64,000 bases of DNA from Gymnodinialimonas ceratoperidinii. GTDB lineage: Bacteria; Pseudomonadota; Alphaproteobacteria; Rhodobacterales; Rhodobacteraceae. The stretch is taken from assembly GCF_019297855.1 (NCBI RefSeq), contig NZ_CP079194.1, positions 3,149,501 through 3,213,500 of the forward strand, written 5' to 3'. Positions 20,609 through 30,725 of this stretch are shown here, in pieces; position 1 is the first letter of the stretch, and each line of letters opens with the position of its first letter. The position numbers were made by a program, and so were the translations under genes. The notes beneath the pieces are model-generated. The model had not been told where the DNA came from, searched no databases, and saw nothing but the letters and a program-made list of their open reading frames with translations.

Positions 20609-21112
20609 ATGCAGAAAGCCTATTTCGCCCAAGACGTGGACGAGCTGCCGAGCCGCGACCGGACACTGTCGATGTCGGGGCTGGCGTTCATGCAAGCGAT
20701 CTTGGATGGCGAGGTGACCAATCCGCCAATCGGCGAGACCCTCGGGTTTGAGCTGGATGCGGTTGAGGACGGGCGCGTTGTCTTTCGCGGCAAGCCGTCG
20801 TTCGAGAGCCTCAATCCGGTGGGCACGGTGCATGGCGGCTGGTACGGGACGATTCTTGATAGCGCGATGGCCTGCGCCGTGATGACCAAGGTGCCGCGCG
20901 GCAGTCTTTATACGACGCTCGAATACAAGGTTAACATCACCCGCGCGATCCCCATTGGCACGGAGGTGCTTGCCGAGGGGATCGTGTCCCATTCCGGTCG
21001 CACCACAGGCGTCGCCGAGGGCACGATCCGGGATGCCGCGAGTGGCAAGCTCTATGCCACGGGCTCCACCACCTGTCTGATCATGCAGGTCTCTATCACC
21101 GCTGGCACATGA
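20609..21112 (+). CDS. PaaI-type hotdog thioesterase
   Basis: 167 residues. A hotdog-fold acyl-CoA thioesterase of the PaaI/DUF4442-like group: H-G-G-W-Y-G-T-I-L-D-S-A-M marks the central helix with its HGG entry, and N-P-x-G-T-V precedes it. GGAGG 5 nt before ATG 20609 fixes this start over in-frame ATG 20582 and TTG 20555. Substrate is unknown. The gene stands between metF and argD without overlap, so it is probably its own unit. Confidence 0.83.
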   Translation: MQKAYFAQDVDELPSRDRTLSMSGLAFMQAILDGEVTNPPIGETLGFELDAVEDGRVVFRGKPSFESLNPVGTVHGGWYGTILDSAMACAVMTKVPRGSLYTTLEYKVNITRAIPIGTEVLAEGIVSHSGRTTGVAEGTIRDAASGKLYATGSTTCLIMQVSITAGT

Positions 21113-21192
21113 CCCCATCAGCATCCTTGAATTGACTAGGTCACAGGCGCAGTGCAACACAGGCGCTTGTCTACCCAAACGGAGCCGAGCCA

Positions 21193-22377
21193 ATGATCTC
21201 GCCAGTCCTTCCAAGCTATTCCCGCGCAAATCTGTCCTTCGTCAAAGGCGAAGGCTCCTGGTTGGTGGAAGCGGACGGGCGACGTTTTCTCGACTTTGCC
21301 AGCGGCATCGCCGTAATGTCACTCGGCCACGGGCACCCGACGGTCGTAGGCGCCCTGAAGGATCAGGCCGACGCGCTGTGGCATACGTCCAACCTTTACG
21401 AAGTGCCGCAGCAGAAGGCGCTGGCCGAACGGTTGGTGGAACACACCTTCGCCGACACCGTCTTTTTCTGCAATTCGGGCACCGAGGCCGCCGAGCTGGC
21501 GATCAAGATGGCGCGCAAGTACCGCACCGAGACCGGCACGCCTGAGCGCATGAAGATCCTCACCTTCGAAGGGTCGTTCCACGGCCGCTCTATGGGCGCG
21601 ATTTCCGCGGCCGGGTCCGAGAAGCTCACCAAGGGTTTCGGGCCTTTGTTGGAAGGCTTCCAGAGCCTGCCCTTCGGCGATCACGACGCGCTGCGCGAGG
21701 CTGCCGCGCAAGAGGACGTTGGCGCCATCATGATCGAGCCGATCCAGGGAGAAGGCGGCATTCGCCCCGTGCCAGACCAATGCCTGAAGGGCCTGCGCGA
21801 TCTCTGCGATGAACATGGCCTGCTGCTGATCTTCGATGAGATCCAATGCGGCGTCGGGCGTACCGGCAAGCTCTTCGCCCATGAATGGGCCGGCATCACG
21901 CCGGATATCATGCTGGTGGCCAAGGGCATCGGCGGCGGCTTTCCGATCGGTGCGCTTCTCGCCACCGAGGAGGCGGCACAGGGCATGACCGCGGGGACCC
22001 ACGGCTCCACCTATGGCGGCAATCCTCTGGGCTGCGCCGTAGGCACCGCTGTGATGGACACGATCACGGAAGACGGCTTCCTCGAGGCGGTCAACGCCAA
22101 GGCCGGTTTCCTGCGCCAGAAGCTGGAAGGCCTCGTCGCCTCGCACCCGACGATCTTCGAGAGCGTCCGGGGCCAGGGGTTGATCCTCGGCCTCAAGTGC
22201 CGCGTTGCGCCCACTGACGTGGTCGCGGAGGGCTACAACCACGCCGTCCTCACGGTGCCCGCCGCTGACGACGTCGTGCGCGTCCTGCCGGCGCTGACCA
22301 TCTCCGAGGAGGAAATTTCACAAGGCATCGACCGCCTCGACGCCACTGCAACCGCGTTGGAAGAGCGCGCCGCTTAG
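21193..22377 (+). CDS. argD: Acetylornithine aminotransferase
   Basis: 394 residues. PLP enzyme of arginine synthesis; in many bacteria it also serves succinyl-diaminopimelate. Family marks: [26 protein letters not shown] and the PLP-lysine loop [14 protein letters not shown] 21193 follows CGGAGCC. argF lies 80 nt downstream, separated by a repeat and a palindrome. Confidence 0.95.
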   Translation: MISPVLPSYSRANLSFVKGEGSWLVEADGRRFLDFASGIAVMSLGHGHPTVVGALKDQADALWHTSNLYEVPQQKALAERLVEHTFADTVFFCNSGTEAAELAIKMARKYRTETGTPERMKILTFEGSFHGRSMGAISAAGSEKLTKGFGPLLEGFQSLPFGDHDALREAAAQEDVGAIMIEPIQGEGGIRPVPDQCLKGLRDLCDEHGLLLIFDEIQCGVGRTGKLFAHEWAGITPDIMLVAKGIGGGFPIGALLATEEAAQGMTAGTHGSTYGGNPLGCAVGTAVMDTITEDGFLEAVNAKAGFLRQKLEGLVASHPTIFESVRGQGLILGLKCRVAPTDVVAEGYNHAVLTVPAADDVVRVLPALTISEEEISQGIDRLDATATALEERAA

Positions 22378-22407
22378 TCCTTCACCTTTTCAAAAATACA
22401 GCGGGGA
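22378..22407 (-). repeat. Dispersed intergenic element, copy 1
   Basis: Read on the minus strand it has a G/C-rich start, then GTATTTTTGAAAAGGTGAAGGA. The element at 50491 shares GTATTT...AAG(A/G)TGAAGGA after a similar GC-rich start. From memory, such GTATTT...GATGAAG strings are frequent between genes of Rhodobacteraceae. Confidence 0.5.
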
Positions 22408-22409
22408 GT

Positions 22410-22429
22410 GTGAGGGGCTGGCCCCTCAC
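22410..22429. repeat. GC palindrome between argD and argF
   Basis: GTGAGGGG and CCCCTCAC pair around CTGG. It resembles the palindrome after metF (20484) in style and could be an attenuating or stabilising hairpin. Confidence 0.5.
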
Positions 22430-22457
22430 CGCCTTCGCCAGCCACAGGCGCCATAGC

Positions 22458-23384
22458 ATGCCAAATTTTCTCGACATTCATACCACTGATCCCGCCGCCC
22501 TGCGCGACATCCTCGCGACTGCTGGCGACATGAAGACCGCCCGCGGCAGCCGCCCCAAGGGCACGCCGGACGACGAGCTGCCACTCGACGGCCACGTGGT
22601 GGCGCTGATCTTCGAGAAGCCCTCCACCCGCACGCGGGTCAGCTTCGATGTCGGCGTGCGCCAGATGGGTGGCACATCGCTGGTGCTGTCAGGCGCCGAG
22701 ATGCAATTGGGCCACGGCGAGACCATTGCCGATACCGCCCGCGTACTGTCGCGCTACGTCGACCTGATCATGATCCGCACCTTCGGCGAGGATATTCTGC
22801 ACGAGATGGCAGAGCACGCCACGGTGCCGGTCATCAACGGGCTGACGGATAATTCCCACCCCTGTCAGATCATGGCGGATGTCATGACCTTCGAGGAACA
22901 CCGCGGCCCGATCGCGGGCAAGCGGGTGGCGTGGATGGGCGATGGCAACAACGTCGCCCAGAGCTTCCTTCACGCCGCCGCGTCATTCGGGTTCGACTTC
23001 ACCTTCTCCGGCCCGGCGCAGCTCGATCCGCGGGACGATCTTGTCGGCGCGGTGCGCAACGCGGGTCGTGACGTGCGGATCGAGCGTGATCCGGTCAAGG
23101 CGGTTGCCGACGCCGATCTCGTGGTGACCGATACCTGGGTCTCCATGGGCGATGCCGAAAGCTCGCGTCAGCGGCGTCACAATCTGTTGCGTCCTTACCA
23201 GGTGAACGAGCGCCTGATGGAGGCCGCGCCGGATCATGCGATGGTCATGCATTGCCTGCCGGCGCACCGCGGCGAGGAGATTACCGATGCGATCCTCGAT
23301 GGTCCGCGCTCGGTTGTGTTCGACGAGGCCGAGAACCGCTTGCACGCGCAGAAGGCGATCATGCGGTGGTGCCTCGGCGCATGA
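22458..23384 (+). CDS. argF: Ornithine carbamoyltransferase
   Basis: 308 residues, full length. Makes citrulline from ornithine and carbamoyl phosphate. Motifs: carbamoyl-phosphate loop S-T-R-T-R (56-60), H-P-C-Q near 136, D-T-W-V-S-M-G-D and the ornithine loop H-C-L-P-A-H-R-G near 264. ATG 22458 gives the usual M-P-N-F-L-D start; the open frame continues upstream only through the palindrome. Functions right after ArgD in the arginine pathway. Confidence 0.95.
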   Translation: MPNFLDIHTTDPAALRDILATAGDMKTARGSRPKGTPDDELPLDGHVVALIFEKPSTRTRVSFDVGVRQMGGTSLVLSGAEMQLGHGETIADTARVLSRYVDLIMIRTFGEDILHEMAEHATVPVINGLTDNSHPCQIMADVMTFEEHRGPIAGKRVAWMGDGNNVAQSFLHAAASFGFDFTFSGPAQLDPRDDLVGAVRNAGRDVRIERDPVKAVADADLVVTDTWVSMGDAESSRQRRHNLLRPYQVNERLMEAAPDHAMVMHCLPAHRGEEITDAILDGPRSVVFDEAENRLHAQKAIMRWCLGA

Positions 23385-23519
23385 TTGGGCGAGCGGCCGA
23401 GGACCGCTTGAGGTGAGGGGAAGAGCGGGATTGCAGGCGCCTCCGCACGGTCGCACTGATGCGAACGCGATGGGCCTCAGGGCCGCCGCGCCGCCAAGGC
23501 TCTCAATCGGAGAATACCC

Positions 23520-24476
23520 ATGCGTCCGGTGATCCAGTCTTCGGTGCCTGCCACACCTGTCACGCTCGCCAAGCCCTCGCCGGGGCTCGCCGTGGCTTTC
23601 ATGCTGGTGGCTACCGCCTTCATCGCCAGCACGACCCTGCTTGCCAAGGCGCTTGGCACCGATGCCCTCGGCCCGCCCCTGCATCCGTTCCAAATCAGTC
23701 ACGGCAGGTTTCTGTTCGCATGGATCACCATCGGCAGCGTTGTGGCGATACTCCGGCCCCGGTTCAGCAAGCTGAACTGGGGGCTTCACATCGGGCGAAC
23801 CGTCATGGGCTTTGCGGGCGTCACCTGCATGTTCGCCGCCGCCTCGATGATCCCGCTGGCGGATGCGACAGCGATCAGTTTCCTCAATCCGGTCTTTGGG
23901 ATGATCCTCGCGATTCCCCTGCTCGGTGAGAAAGTCGGCAAATGGCGTTGGCTCGCCGCGGCCATCGCCTTCACCGGCGCCTTGATCCTGATCCGGCCCG
24001 GCAGCGGCGCGATCGCGCCAGGCGCCTTGGTAGCCCTGGGCGCGGCCCTCGCCCTCGGGCTCGAATTGACCTTCATCAAGCGCCTCGCAGGGCGCGAGGC
24101 GCCCTTGCAGATCCTGTTCATCAACAACTCCCTGGGGGTTGTGATCGCCACGATTGCCGTCATCGCCGTCTGGCAACCGCCGACCGGCGCGCAATGGGCC
24201 GGACTGGTGGCACTGGGATGCCTCATGGCCGCGGCTCAGGCGTGTTTTGTAAGCTCGGTCGCGCGGGCGGACGCCAGCTTCGTGACGCCGTTCTCCTATC
24301 TGACGCTGGTCTTCGCGGCCGTCTATGACTTCGCCATCTTCGGGGTGACGCCGACCGGGTTGTCCTACCTTGGCGCCGCCACGATCATCAGTGGCGCAGC
24401 CCTTCTGGCATGGCGCGAGGCGCGGCTGAGCCGCAAAGCGAAAGAGGCTGCTAGCGCGCCTCCAGTAACGACCTGA
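23520..24476 (+). CDS. EamA-family drug/metabolite transporter
   Basis: 318 residues, about ten membrane helices in two homologous EamA halves. An N-terminal charged stretch of about 25 residues precedes the first helix. Family-like marks are the F-x-W-I-T loop after helix 2 and the E-K-V-G-K-W-R-W loop between the fourth and fifth helices. CGGAGA lies 8 nt before the ATG. Substrate unknown. The last 26 nt overlap the end of the convergent serine hydrolase gene. Confidence 0.85.
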   Translation: MRPVIQSSVPATPVTLAKPSPGLAVAFMLVATAFIASTTLLAKALGTDALGPPLHPFQISHGRFLFAWITIGSVVAILRPRFSKLNWGLHIGRTVMGFAGVTCMFAAASMIPLADATAISFLNPVFGMILAIPLLGEKVGKWRWLAAAIAFTGALILIRPGSGAIAPGALVALGAALALGLELTFIKRLAGREAPLQILFINNSLGVVIATIAVIAVWQPPTGAQWAGLVALGCLMAAAQACFVSSVARADASFVTPFSYLTLVFAAVYDFAIFGVTPTGLSYLGAATIISGAALLAWREARLSRKAKEAASAPPVTT

Positions 24477-25512
24477 GTGCCTCGTCGACTGGCTCCACCA
24501 CCGCGTCGAAATCGCCTGTGTTCGTGCTCACAAAAACCGCCCGGCCGCTGTCCGGAGCGACATAGGCCACCGCGTACCAGAGCGTGTTCGAGCCGGAATG
24601 GACGAGGCTTCCGTCCTCACCGACGCCCCACCCCATCGCGTAGGCTTCCTCTCCGATCGGCGCGTGCAGGGTCTCCCACGCGTCAGTGCTCAGAAAGGTC
24701 TCGTCGCGCAGCAGATGGGCGCGCAGGTAGCGCAACATGTCTGCGGCGCTCAGGTGCACCCGCCCGGCGGGGCCCATTGCCGGAATGTTATCTGCCTCCG
24801 GGCTTTGCCCCGCAGCGCTGACACCCCAGAGCAGCCTTGGGGAATGGCCCTCGATGACCGCGCCCTGAGGCGGCCCGAACCCCGCGCTCTCCATCCCCAG
24901 AGGGGCAAAGACGTGAATGCGCATCAGCTCTTCCCAAGAGGCGCCCCCGGCGGCCTCCAGTATCGCCCCCGCGACGACGTATCCGGCATTGGAATAGACG
25001 AATTCGCCCGGCGCACCGATGGGGGCCGCGAAAAGCGCCTCTGCCACGTAATCGCGACGCGGCGCCGTGCCGAGGCCCGCTGCCGTGTCGTCGGGCAAAT
25101 TCGCCGCCATGCCCGAGCGATGGGTCAGAAACCGGCGCAGCGGCGTGTCGTGCCAATCAGGATGCATGTCCGGGTAGCTGTCACCCAGTACCGCGCCGAG
25201 CCGCGTGTCCCAGGTGATGGCTCCGGCTTCCACCAGTCGAGCGGCGAGTGTTGCGGTCATTCCCTTGGTAATCGATCCCACGTGCCACTGATCGTCCGGC
25301 TGCACCCTGTCGCTACCGTTCACGACGCGGGTGCCCGCGACGCCGAAGTCCATGTCCTGCGCTGTCACCCACCCCGCGGCGGCCGCCGGCACGTCAGAGA
25401 TCCCGGCCAGCGCCTCGGCGATTTCCTGCGCCGTGTCCTGCGCCATTGCCGGCCCCGTCACGAGTCCAATCGAAACCAACACGTTACTCAAAGTTCTCGT
25501 AAGAATTCTCAT
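24451..25512 (-). CDS. Secreted beta-lactamase-family serine hydrolase
   Basis: 353 residues with a signal peptide ending near A-M-A-Q (about 24). The penicillin-binding/class C beta-lactamase fold is shown by S80-I-T-K83 (S-x-x-K) and Y172-S-N174 (Y-x-N), with a degenerate third box H-S-G-S near 320. Could be an esterase, D-aminopeptidase or DD-peptidase; it is not safely a resistance enzyme. ATG 25512 has AAGAGA 7 nt upstream; the longer frame to 25641 has no such site. Divergent from gcrA. Confidence 0.83.
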   Translation of the reverse strand: MRILTRTLSNVLVSIGLVTGPAMAQDTAQEIAEALAGISDVPAAAAGWVTAQDMDFGVAGTRVVNGSDRVQPDDQWHVGSITKGMTATLAARLVEAGAITWDTRLGAVLGDSYPDMHPDWHDTPLRRFLTHRSGMAANLPDDTAAGLGTAPRRDYVAEALFAAPIGAPGEFVYSNAGYVVAGAILEAAGGASWEELMRIHVFAPLGMESAGFGPPQGAVIEGHSPRLLWGVSAAGQSPEADNIPAMGPAGRVHLSAADMLRYLRAHLLRDETFLSTDAWETLHAPIGEEAYAMGWGVGEDGSLVHSGSNTLWYAVAYVAPDSGRAVFVSTNTGDFDAVVEPVDEALRSLLEAR

Positions 25513-25682
25513 CCGATTCTCTTTCCCAGTCCTCGTCGCGACGGCAAATACTGTCGCACCACCTTGCCCTCGGCCACGCGGACCCCCACAATAGGACTTC
25601 CAATCGCAGGGCGCGCGCATCATAAGCCCATGCTGATACACGAATGCCGCTTGCGGCGGAACGATAGACCGGAAGGCACATC

Positions 25683-26285
25683 ATGTCCTGGACCGACGAA
25701 CGGGTTGAGACGCTTAAGAAAATGTGGGGCGAAGGCCAGTCGGCCAGCCAGATCGCCAAGGAATTGGGCGGGGTGACACGCAACGCCGTGATCGGCAAGG
25801 TGCACCGTCTGGGTCTGTCGAACCGCTCGGGCGGCGGCGCATCCGCGCCCTCCAAGCCCGCGCCCGCGGCGAAAGAGGCACCCGCTGCGAAAGCCGCGCC
25901 GGCCGCCAAGCCTGCGCCCGCAGCAGCCGCGCCCGCGCCTGAGGCCAAGGCGGCCGAAGCGCCCGCCGCGACGCCCGCGCCACGCACGAATGTCATGCCC
26001 CTGCGCAAGCCCATCGCGCCCGCGGGTCAGCCCCTGCCGCCGCAGCCCTCCGCCAACGAGATCAGCCCCGAGGCGCTTGCGAAAGTCTCCGAGGTGGAGA
26101 AGCACGCCAAGAAGATCAGCCTGATGGAACTGACCGAGCGGGTCTGCAAATGGCCCATCGGTGATCCGGCCACGGACGATTTCTACTTCTGCGGCCTGCC
26201 CGTTCAGCAAGGCAAACCCTATTGCGATGCCCACGTGGGCGTGGCGTTCCAGCCGATGTCGTCGCGCCGGGATCGTCGTCGCTAA
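25683..26285 (+). CDS. gcrA: Cell-cycle regulator GcrA
   Basis: 200 residues. GcrA binds sigma-70 RNA polymerase and GANTC-methylated promoters to drive cell-cycle genes in Alphaproteobacteria. The DNA-binding N-terminus is diagnostic: W-T-D-E-R-V-E-x-L-K-K-M-W, S-A-S-Q-I-A-x-E-L and T-R-N-A-V-I-G-K-V-H-R-L-G-L (about 3-45). A long Ala/Pro/Lys linker follows (50-118), then the conserved C-terminal sigma-binding part with C-K-W-P-I-G-D-P and F-C-G. GGAAGG is 7 nt before the ATG. One GANTC site (GATTC, 25515-25519) lies in the divergent region. Confidence 0.95.
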   Translation: MSWTDERVETLKKMWGEGQSASQIAKELGGVTRNAVIGKVHRLGLSNRSGGGASAPSKPAPAAKEAPAAKAAPAAKPAPAAAAPAPEAKAAEAPAATPAPRTNVMPLRKPIAPAGQPLPPQPSANEISPEALAKVSEVEKHAKKISLMELTERVCKWPIGDPATDDFYFCGLPVQQGKPYCDAHVGVAFQPMSSRRDRRR

Positions 26286-26318
26286 GGCCATCGCGTCAGG
26301 CGTTACGGCAACGATTTA

Positions 26319-26366
26319 GCCCCGCGTTCCGCCCTCGATGATCGAGGCGGAACGCGGGGCTTTTTT
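26319..26366 (+). terminator. Strong terminator after gcrA
   Basis: A stem of about 20 bp (GCCCCGCGTTCCGCC with GGCGGAACGCGGGGC, extended by TCGAT/ATCGA with one bulged C) is followed by TTTTTT. It lies between the convergent gcrA and transglycosylase genes and could also act leftward. Confidence 0.93.
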
Positions 26367-26396
26367 GTTGGACGCCGCGCTTGGCGGTGCTCTAGC

Positions 26397-26897
26397 CTAG
26401 CGACAGGCCCGCGCCACTTCTCGGATGCGCAGCCCGGTTTCCACCAGCATGCAGCGATCCCGCGCCTCGTAATAATAGCCGCGCGCGTACCAACCGATGG
26501 CGGTGTCGATGTCGCCATCGCTCAAGAGCCACGCGCCCCGCAGATAGCGCCCCGCGTATTCGAGGTTCGTGCGCGCATCGAGCAGATCGTTCGGGCTGCC
26601 TTGGTGCCCCATCTGCGCCGCCGTTTGCGGCAGGATCTGCATCAGCCCGTAATAGGGACCGTTGCGCGCATTGGCCCGGTAGTCGCTTTCGCGCTGGATC
26701 ACCCGGTGCAGCAAAGCCTCGGGAATATCGTGGCGCGCGGCGTATTCGATCACCAACGCACGCATTGCCGGAGTCTCACCGGGATAGAGATCCGGCTGCG
26801 CCCGGACGGCTTGAGCATCCGCCCCGCCGTTAAACGGAAGACCACCGCCGCAGCCCGTCAGCACCGCGCAAAGAGCCAAAACGCCAAACGCTCTCAT
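26397..26897 (-). CDS. Lipoprotein lytic transglycosylase (SLT domain)
   Basis: 166 residues. Lipobox L-T-G-C with Cys16 as the lipidated residue. SLT fold: catalytic Glu70 in Q-R-E-S-D-Y-R, G-L-M-Q-I-L-P at 84-90 and A-G-R-Y-L-R-G further on. It cuts the glycan strand of peptidoglycan from the membrane. Compact for the family, close to a bare SLT domain. The ATG overlaps the stop of the upstream AsmA gene by 4 nt (ATGA), so the two are translationally coupled. Confidence 0.9.
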   Translation of the reverse strand: MRAFGVLALCAVLTGCGGGLPFNGGADAQAVRAQPDLYPGETPAMRALVIEYAARHDIPEALLHRVIQRESDYRANARNGPYYGLMQILPQTAAQMGHQGSPNDLLDARTNLEYAGRYLRGAWLLSDGDIDTAIGWYARGYYYEARDRCMLVETGLRIREVARACR

Positions 26898-28879
26898 TCC
26901 ACTTCCCCCAAATCGCCAAAAATCAATTCCTGCACTCCGCTGATCAACTCGTCTGTCAGTTGCTGTTCGATATCTTCCGGGAAGGCGACGACCGGTTCGC
27001 TCTCCTCCCGCGCTGGCTCCAGAGCCGGTTCCGGTGTCGCGTCCGTGGCGGTACCCAAATCCGGGAACAATTCCGCCTCCTCTTCCGCAGCGGCCCGCGC
27101 TTCCGCCGCGCGGCGCTCTGCCTCTGCGGCGCGCTCGATCTCTGCCAGCAACTCGAGGTCCGGCCCCACTTCGGGCGCCGCCCATGTGCCCGTGAGAGCG
27201 ATGGGGATCTGGGCCTGCGCCGGGCGACCCGCGTCCCGCAGGATTGCGGGCGCAAGGGTGTAGTCCAGCGTCGTCGCACCCAGATCGATCTCGCCCGCGC
27301 CGCGCACCTCGCCCCATGGGGCGTCCAGCAACAGGTCCTCATTCATCAACACGCCGTCGCGCACGATGAAATCCGCGGTCAGCCGGTCGAACAGGGTTCG
27401 ACCTTCTGCGTCCGTCGCTTCCGGTTCATCCAGAAGGGACGCGAGGTTGAGGCCCAATAACGCGCCTTGGCCGATGGCGATATCGCCCTCGGCCTCCAGC
27501 CCGCTCATCAGCGTGTGCAAATCGTCTCCGACTCCAAGGAACTCGACCGACGCCGATCCGCGCCCCTCCAACCGCTCGTAACCCGCGACCGCGCCCAGAA
27601 ACGGGCGGAGCGCGGCGTCAAACAGGATCAGATCGCCGCCGACAGATAGGCCGCCGCGCCCGTTAACCACGAACTGACCCGCCAATTGGCCCTCGTAGGC
27701 GCGGATCGACGCGATGTCGAACACCAGCCGCCCCCGCTCTACCGTGGCGCGAAGGTCGACCTCTCCGAGCACCAGCCCTCCGAGGGCGAGGCTTTCGACC
27801 CGCACAGTCAAATCGGCATCGCTGTTGAACAGGCCCGATACGTCGAGGATTTCCTGCGACCAGCCTGCCTCCGTCAAAGCGTCGCCGGAAAGCGCACTGG
27901 GTAGCGAGACCTCTCCCCCGGTGATCGTGCCGCGCAACATCGGCCGCACCTCGCCCGGGACCAGATCAGCCGCGACTTGCAGGATCGTCTCATCAAGCTG
28001 CAACGTCGCGTCGCGCAGGTGCAAAGAGCCTTCGCGCGCACGCCGAACCTCGCCTGCCAGCGCGACATGGTCGCGGCCGAAGCCCTCTGGCAACTCGGGC
28101 AGGTCCTGGCCTGCCAGCGCGGCAAGAGGCGAGAGGTCTTGAGCCGAGAGCTCCACGCGACCCGCCGCAGCGGCGTCCACGCCGAATGTCCCGTCAAAGG
28201 CAAGGCGCCCTTCCGGCCAGACCAGCCGCGCCTGCATCGGCCGCGCCTCGCCGGCGATCAGGCCCGCGACGCCGTCGATTGTGGTCTCCAACTCCATCGG
28301 CACGCCGTTTACCTGCGCTGTACCCGAGACCATGCCCGCGCCGTCGGAATCAGGCAGCCGCAGGGTCGCGTTCAGCGCCGTGACGGAGAGGTCGGTGCCG
28401 GCTTCACGGTCCTCGAACCGCACCTGCGCGTCGCGGATGATCGCTTCCTCCAGCCCGAAACGCCGCGCAGCACGAGGTTCCCCAACAGAGGCTTCCTCAT
28501 CCGCCTCCCAAGAGAGGCTCCCATCCTCCGCGCGCACCAAGGTGATGGACGCCCCTTCAAAGACAGCGCGGTTCACATGGATATTTCCTGAAAGCAACCC
28601 GGACCACGCGACGCCGACGTTGACCTTATCCGCAGAGATCAGCGGCGCGCTGCCTGCCCAGGAAGGATTGGCCACCTGAAGGCCATCGATCTCGACACCA
28701 AGATCGGGCCAGAGCGTCGGACGGGCCTCTCCGGTGATGGTGACGGGGCGTCCGGTGGCGGCGGAGATTCGGTTTCCCGCGATCTCGGCAATCCGCTCTG
28801 CCGGGATCAGCAAAACCGTCCCGAGGCCCAGAAACAGCAGCACGACGATGGCCGCCAAAACTCGAATTATCCACCGCAT
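26894..28879 (-). CDS. AsmA-family inner-membrane protein
   Basis: 661 residues. One N-terminal membrane helix (about 8-24) followed by a large periplasmic beta-rich domain. N-terminal [10 protein letters not shown] and R-P-V-T-I-T-G-E, and the C-terminal AsmA region with L-D-Y-T-L-A-P, are characteristic. AsmA-like proteins are thought to form hydrophobic grooves for phospholipid movement towards the outer membrane. A charged Glu/Ala-rich stretch near 590-640 precedes the C-terminus. Divergent from rimO. Coupled to the transglycosylase downstream. Confidence 0.88.
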   Translation of the reverse strand: MRWIIRVLAAIVVLLFLGLGTVLLIPAERIAEIAGNRISAATGRPVTITGEARPTLWPDLGVEIDGLQVANPSWAGSAPLISADKVNVGVAWSGLLSGNIHVNRAVFEGASITLVRAEDGSLSWEADEEASVGEPRAARRFGLEEAIIRDAQVRFEDREAGTDLSVTALNATLRLPDSDGAGMVSGTAQVNGVPMELETTIDGVAGLIAGEARPMQARLVWPEGRLAFDGTFGVDAAAAGRVELSAQDLSPLAALAGQDLPELPEGFGRDHVALAGEVRRAREGSLHLRDATLQLDETILQVAADLVPGEVRPMLRGTITGGEVSLPSALSGDALTEAGWSQEILDVSGLFNSDADLTVRVESLALGGLVLGEVDLRATVERGRLVFDIASIRAYEGQLAGQFVVNGRGGLSVGGDLILFDAALRPFLGAVAGYERLEGRGSASVEFLGVGDDLHTLMSGLEAEGDIAIGQGALLGLNLASLLDEPEATDAEGRTLFDRLTADFIVRDGVLMNEDLLLDAPWGEVRGAGEIDLGATTLDYTLAPAILRDAGRPAQAQIPIALTGTWAAPEVGPDLELLAEIERAAEAERRAAEARAAAEEEAELFPDLGTATDATPEPALEPAREESEPVVAFPEDIEQQLTDELISGVQELIFGDLGEVE

Positions 28880-29018
28880 GGAATGCGCCTTTTCCGTTCA
28901 ACGGCCGCAGCCTATCGCGTCTGTGGCGCGTCGCACATCCGAAACCTCGCCGTGCGGCAAGCCTTTGCCGACGCCGCGGCCCCTTCCCATGGAGACCGCC
29001 AATCGCTATCTGGCACCC

Positions 29019-30386
29019 ATGAGCCAGAACCCGCCCCTCCTCCGCCCCGACCTTGCCCGCGCACAGGTTCCCGATGCCGCCCGTCCCGGCCAGCCGCGCA
29101 TCGGCATGGTGTCGCTTGGCTGCCCGAAGGCGCTGGTCGACAGCGAGCGCATCCTCACGCGGCTGCGCGCGGAGGGCTACGCGATCAGCCCCGACTACAA
29201 CGGCGCCGAAGCGGTGATCGTCAACACCTGCGGCTTTCTCGACAGCGCGAAGATGGAGAGCCTCGACGCGATCGGAGAGGCTTTGGAGGCAAACGGGAAG
29301 GTCATCGTCACTGGCTGTCTGGGCGCAGAGCCGGAGTATATCACCGGCGCGCATCCCAAGGTTCTGGCGGTCACCGGTCCGCAGCAATACGAGCAGGTTC
29401 TCGATGCCGTCCACGGTGCCGTGCCGCCCGCGCCCGATCCGTTCGTCGATCTGCTGCCCGCTGCCGGCGTCAAGCTGACCCCGCGCCATTACGCGTACCT
29501 CAAGATCTCGGAAGGGTGCGATCACAAGTGCAAGTTCTGCATCATTCCGGACATGCGCGGGAAGCTTGCCTCGCGGCCGCAGAAGGCTGTCATGCGCGAG
29601 GCGGAGAAGCTGGTGGAGAGTGGCGTCAAAGAGCTCCTGATCATCAGTCAGGACACATCCGCCTATGGCGTGGATTGGAAAGGGCGGGAGGAGAAGTTTC
29701 CCATCCTCAATCTATCCCGCGACTTATCCACGTTGGGCGCGTGGGTGCGCTTGCATTATGTCTACCCCTATCCCCATGTACGCGAGCTTATTCCGCTCAT
29801 GGCCGATCCGGCCAACGGGCTGCTGCCGTACCTCGACATCCCGTTCCAGCACGCCCATCCCGACGTTCTCAAACGCATGGCACGGCCCGCGGCCGCGTCG
29901 CGAACCCTTGACGAGATTGCGGCGTGGCGGCGGGACTGTCCGGACATCACCCTGCGGTCCACGTTCATCGTCGGCTATCCCGGCGAGACGGAGGCCGAGT
30001 TCCAGACGTTGCTGGACTGGCTCGACGAGGCGCAGCTCGATCGCATCGGGTGCTTCAAGTACGAAAACGTTGACGGGGCGCGCTCCAACGCGCTGCCCGA
30101 TCACGTGCCCGATGCGCTGAAGCAGGAGCGGTGGGAGCGTTTCATGGAAAAGGCGCAGGCGATTTCCGAGGCGAAGCTGCAGGCCAAGGTCGGTCGCAGG
30201 ATGCAGGTGCTTGTCGATAGCGTCGACGCGGAGGGCGCGACGTGCCGCACCACGGCAGATGCGCCCGAGATCGACGGCAACCTGTTCATCGACGAGGGAT
30301 TCGAGGCCCTTGCGCCAGGCGACATGGTCTCGGTCGAGGTGGATGAAGCCAGCGATTACGATCTTTGGGGCAAGCTAGCGCCGTAG
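29019..30386 (+). CDS. rimO: Ribosomal protein S12 methylthiotransferase RimO
   Basis: 455 residues. Radical-SAM enzyme that methylthiolates Asp of ribosomal protein S12. The N-terminal cluster is bound by C35, C71 and C100; the radical-SAM cluster by C167-x-x-x-C171-x-x-C174 (C-D-H-K-C-K-F-C). [12 protein letters not shown] is the RimO-type opening, which separates it from MiaB. A TRAM domain closes the protein. The start could be ATG 29019 or in-frame ATG 28989; neither has a good ribosome site. Its end overlaps the convergent YigZ-like gene by 12 nt. Confidence 0.95.
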   Translation: MSQNPPLLRPDLARAQVPDAARPGQPRIGMVSLGCPKALVDSERILTRLRAEGYAISPDYNGAEAVIVNTCGFLDSAKMESLDAIGEALEANGKVIVTGCLGAEPEYITGAHPKVLAVTGPQQYEQVLDAVHGAVPPAPDPFVDLLPAAGVKLTPRHYAYLKISEGCDHKCKFCIIPDMRGKLASRPQKAVMREAEKLVESGVKELLIISQDTSAYGVDWKGREEKFPILNLSRDLSTLGAWVRLHYVYPYPHVRELIPLMADPANGLLPYLDIPFQHAHPDVLKRMARPAAASRTLDEIAAWRRDCPDITLRSTFIVGYPGETEAEFQTLLDWLDEAQLDRIGCFKYENVDGARSNALPDHVPDALKQERWERFMEKAQAISEAKLQAKVGRRMQVLVDSVDAEGATCRTTADAPEIDGNLFIDEGFEALAPGDMVSVEVDEASDYDLWGKLAP

Positions 30387-30725
30387 CGCGTCCAGATAGG
30401 TTCGCACGCAGGTGGCCACGTGGCGGAATCGGTCTTCGCCCAGATGCTTGCCGCCGTACCAGCGGGTGACGACCACGACGTGATCGCGCAGGTCTTCGCG
30501 CTCGAGCATCTGCAAGATCACCTGCCCCGCGCCGCCTTCTCCATCGTCGTTCTTCAACGGACCGTCAGGGAGTAGCACCGCCCAGGTATTGTGCGTTGCC
30601 TTGGCGTACTTCTTCTTCCGCTTCAGGTCCTTGAGAAAAGCCTCAACCTCGGCGCGGTCGCGCACGGCGCTGCCTGAAACCGCGTATTTGGACCCGCGGT
30701 CGCTGACGACGCCTTCGATCAGCAC
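30375..30725 (-). CDS. YigZ/IMPACT N-terminal domain protein
   Basis: 116 residues, only the UPF0029 (IMPACT N-terminal) domain, without the C-terminal domain of full YigZ. Family marks: R-S/D-x-K-Y near the start, [19 protein letters not shown] and [13 protein letters not shown]. It starts at GTG 30725, inside the last codons of the upstream M48 gene, so coupling is likely. Function in bacteria is not settled. Confidence 0.85.
   Translation of the reverse strand: MLIEGVVSDRGSKYAVSGSAVRDRAEVEAFLKDLKRKKKYAKATHNTWAVLLPDGPLKNDDGEGGAGQVILQMLEREDLRDHVVVVTRWYGGKHLGEDRFRHVATCVRTYLDALRR

Noticed and set aside
24451..25512. Beta-lactamase resistance gene
   Set aside because: S-x-x-K and Y-x-N are present, but the third box is degenerate and there is no ampR or mobile context; a general esterase or peptidase is as likely.
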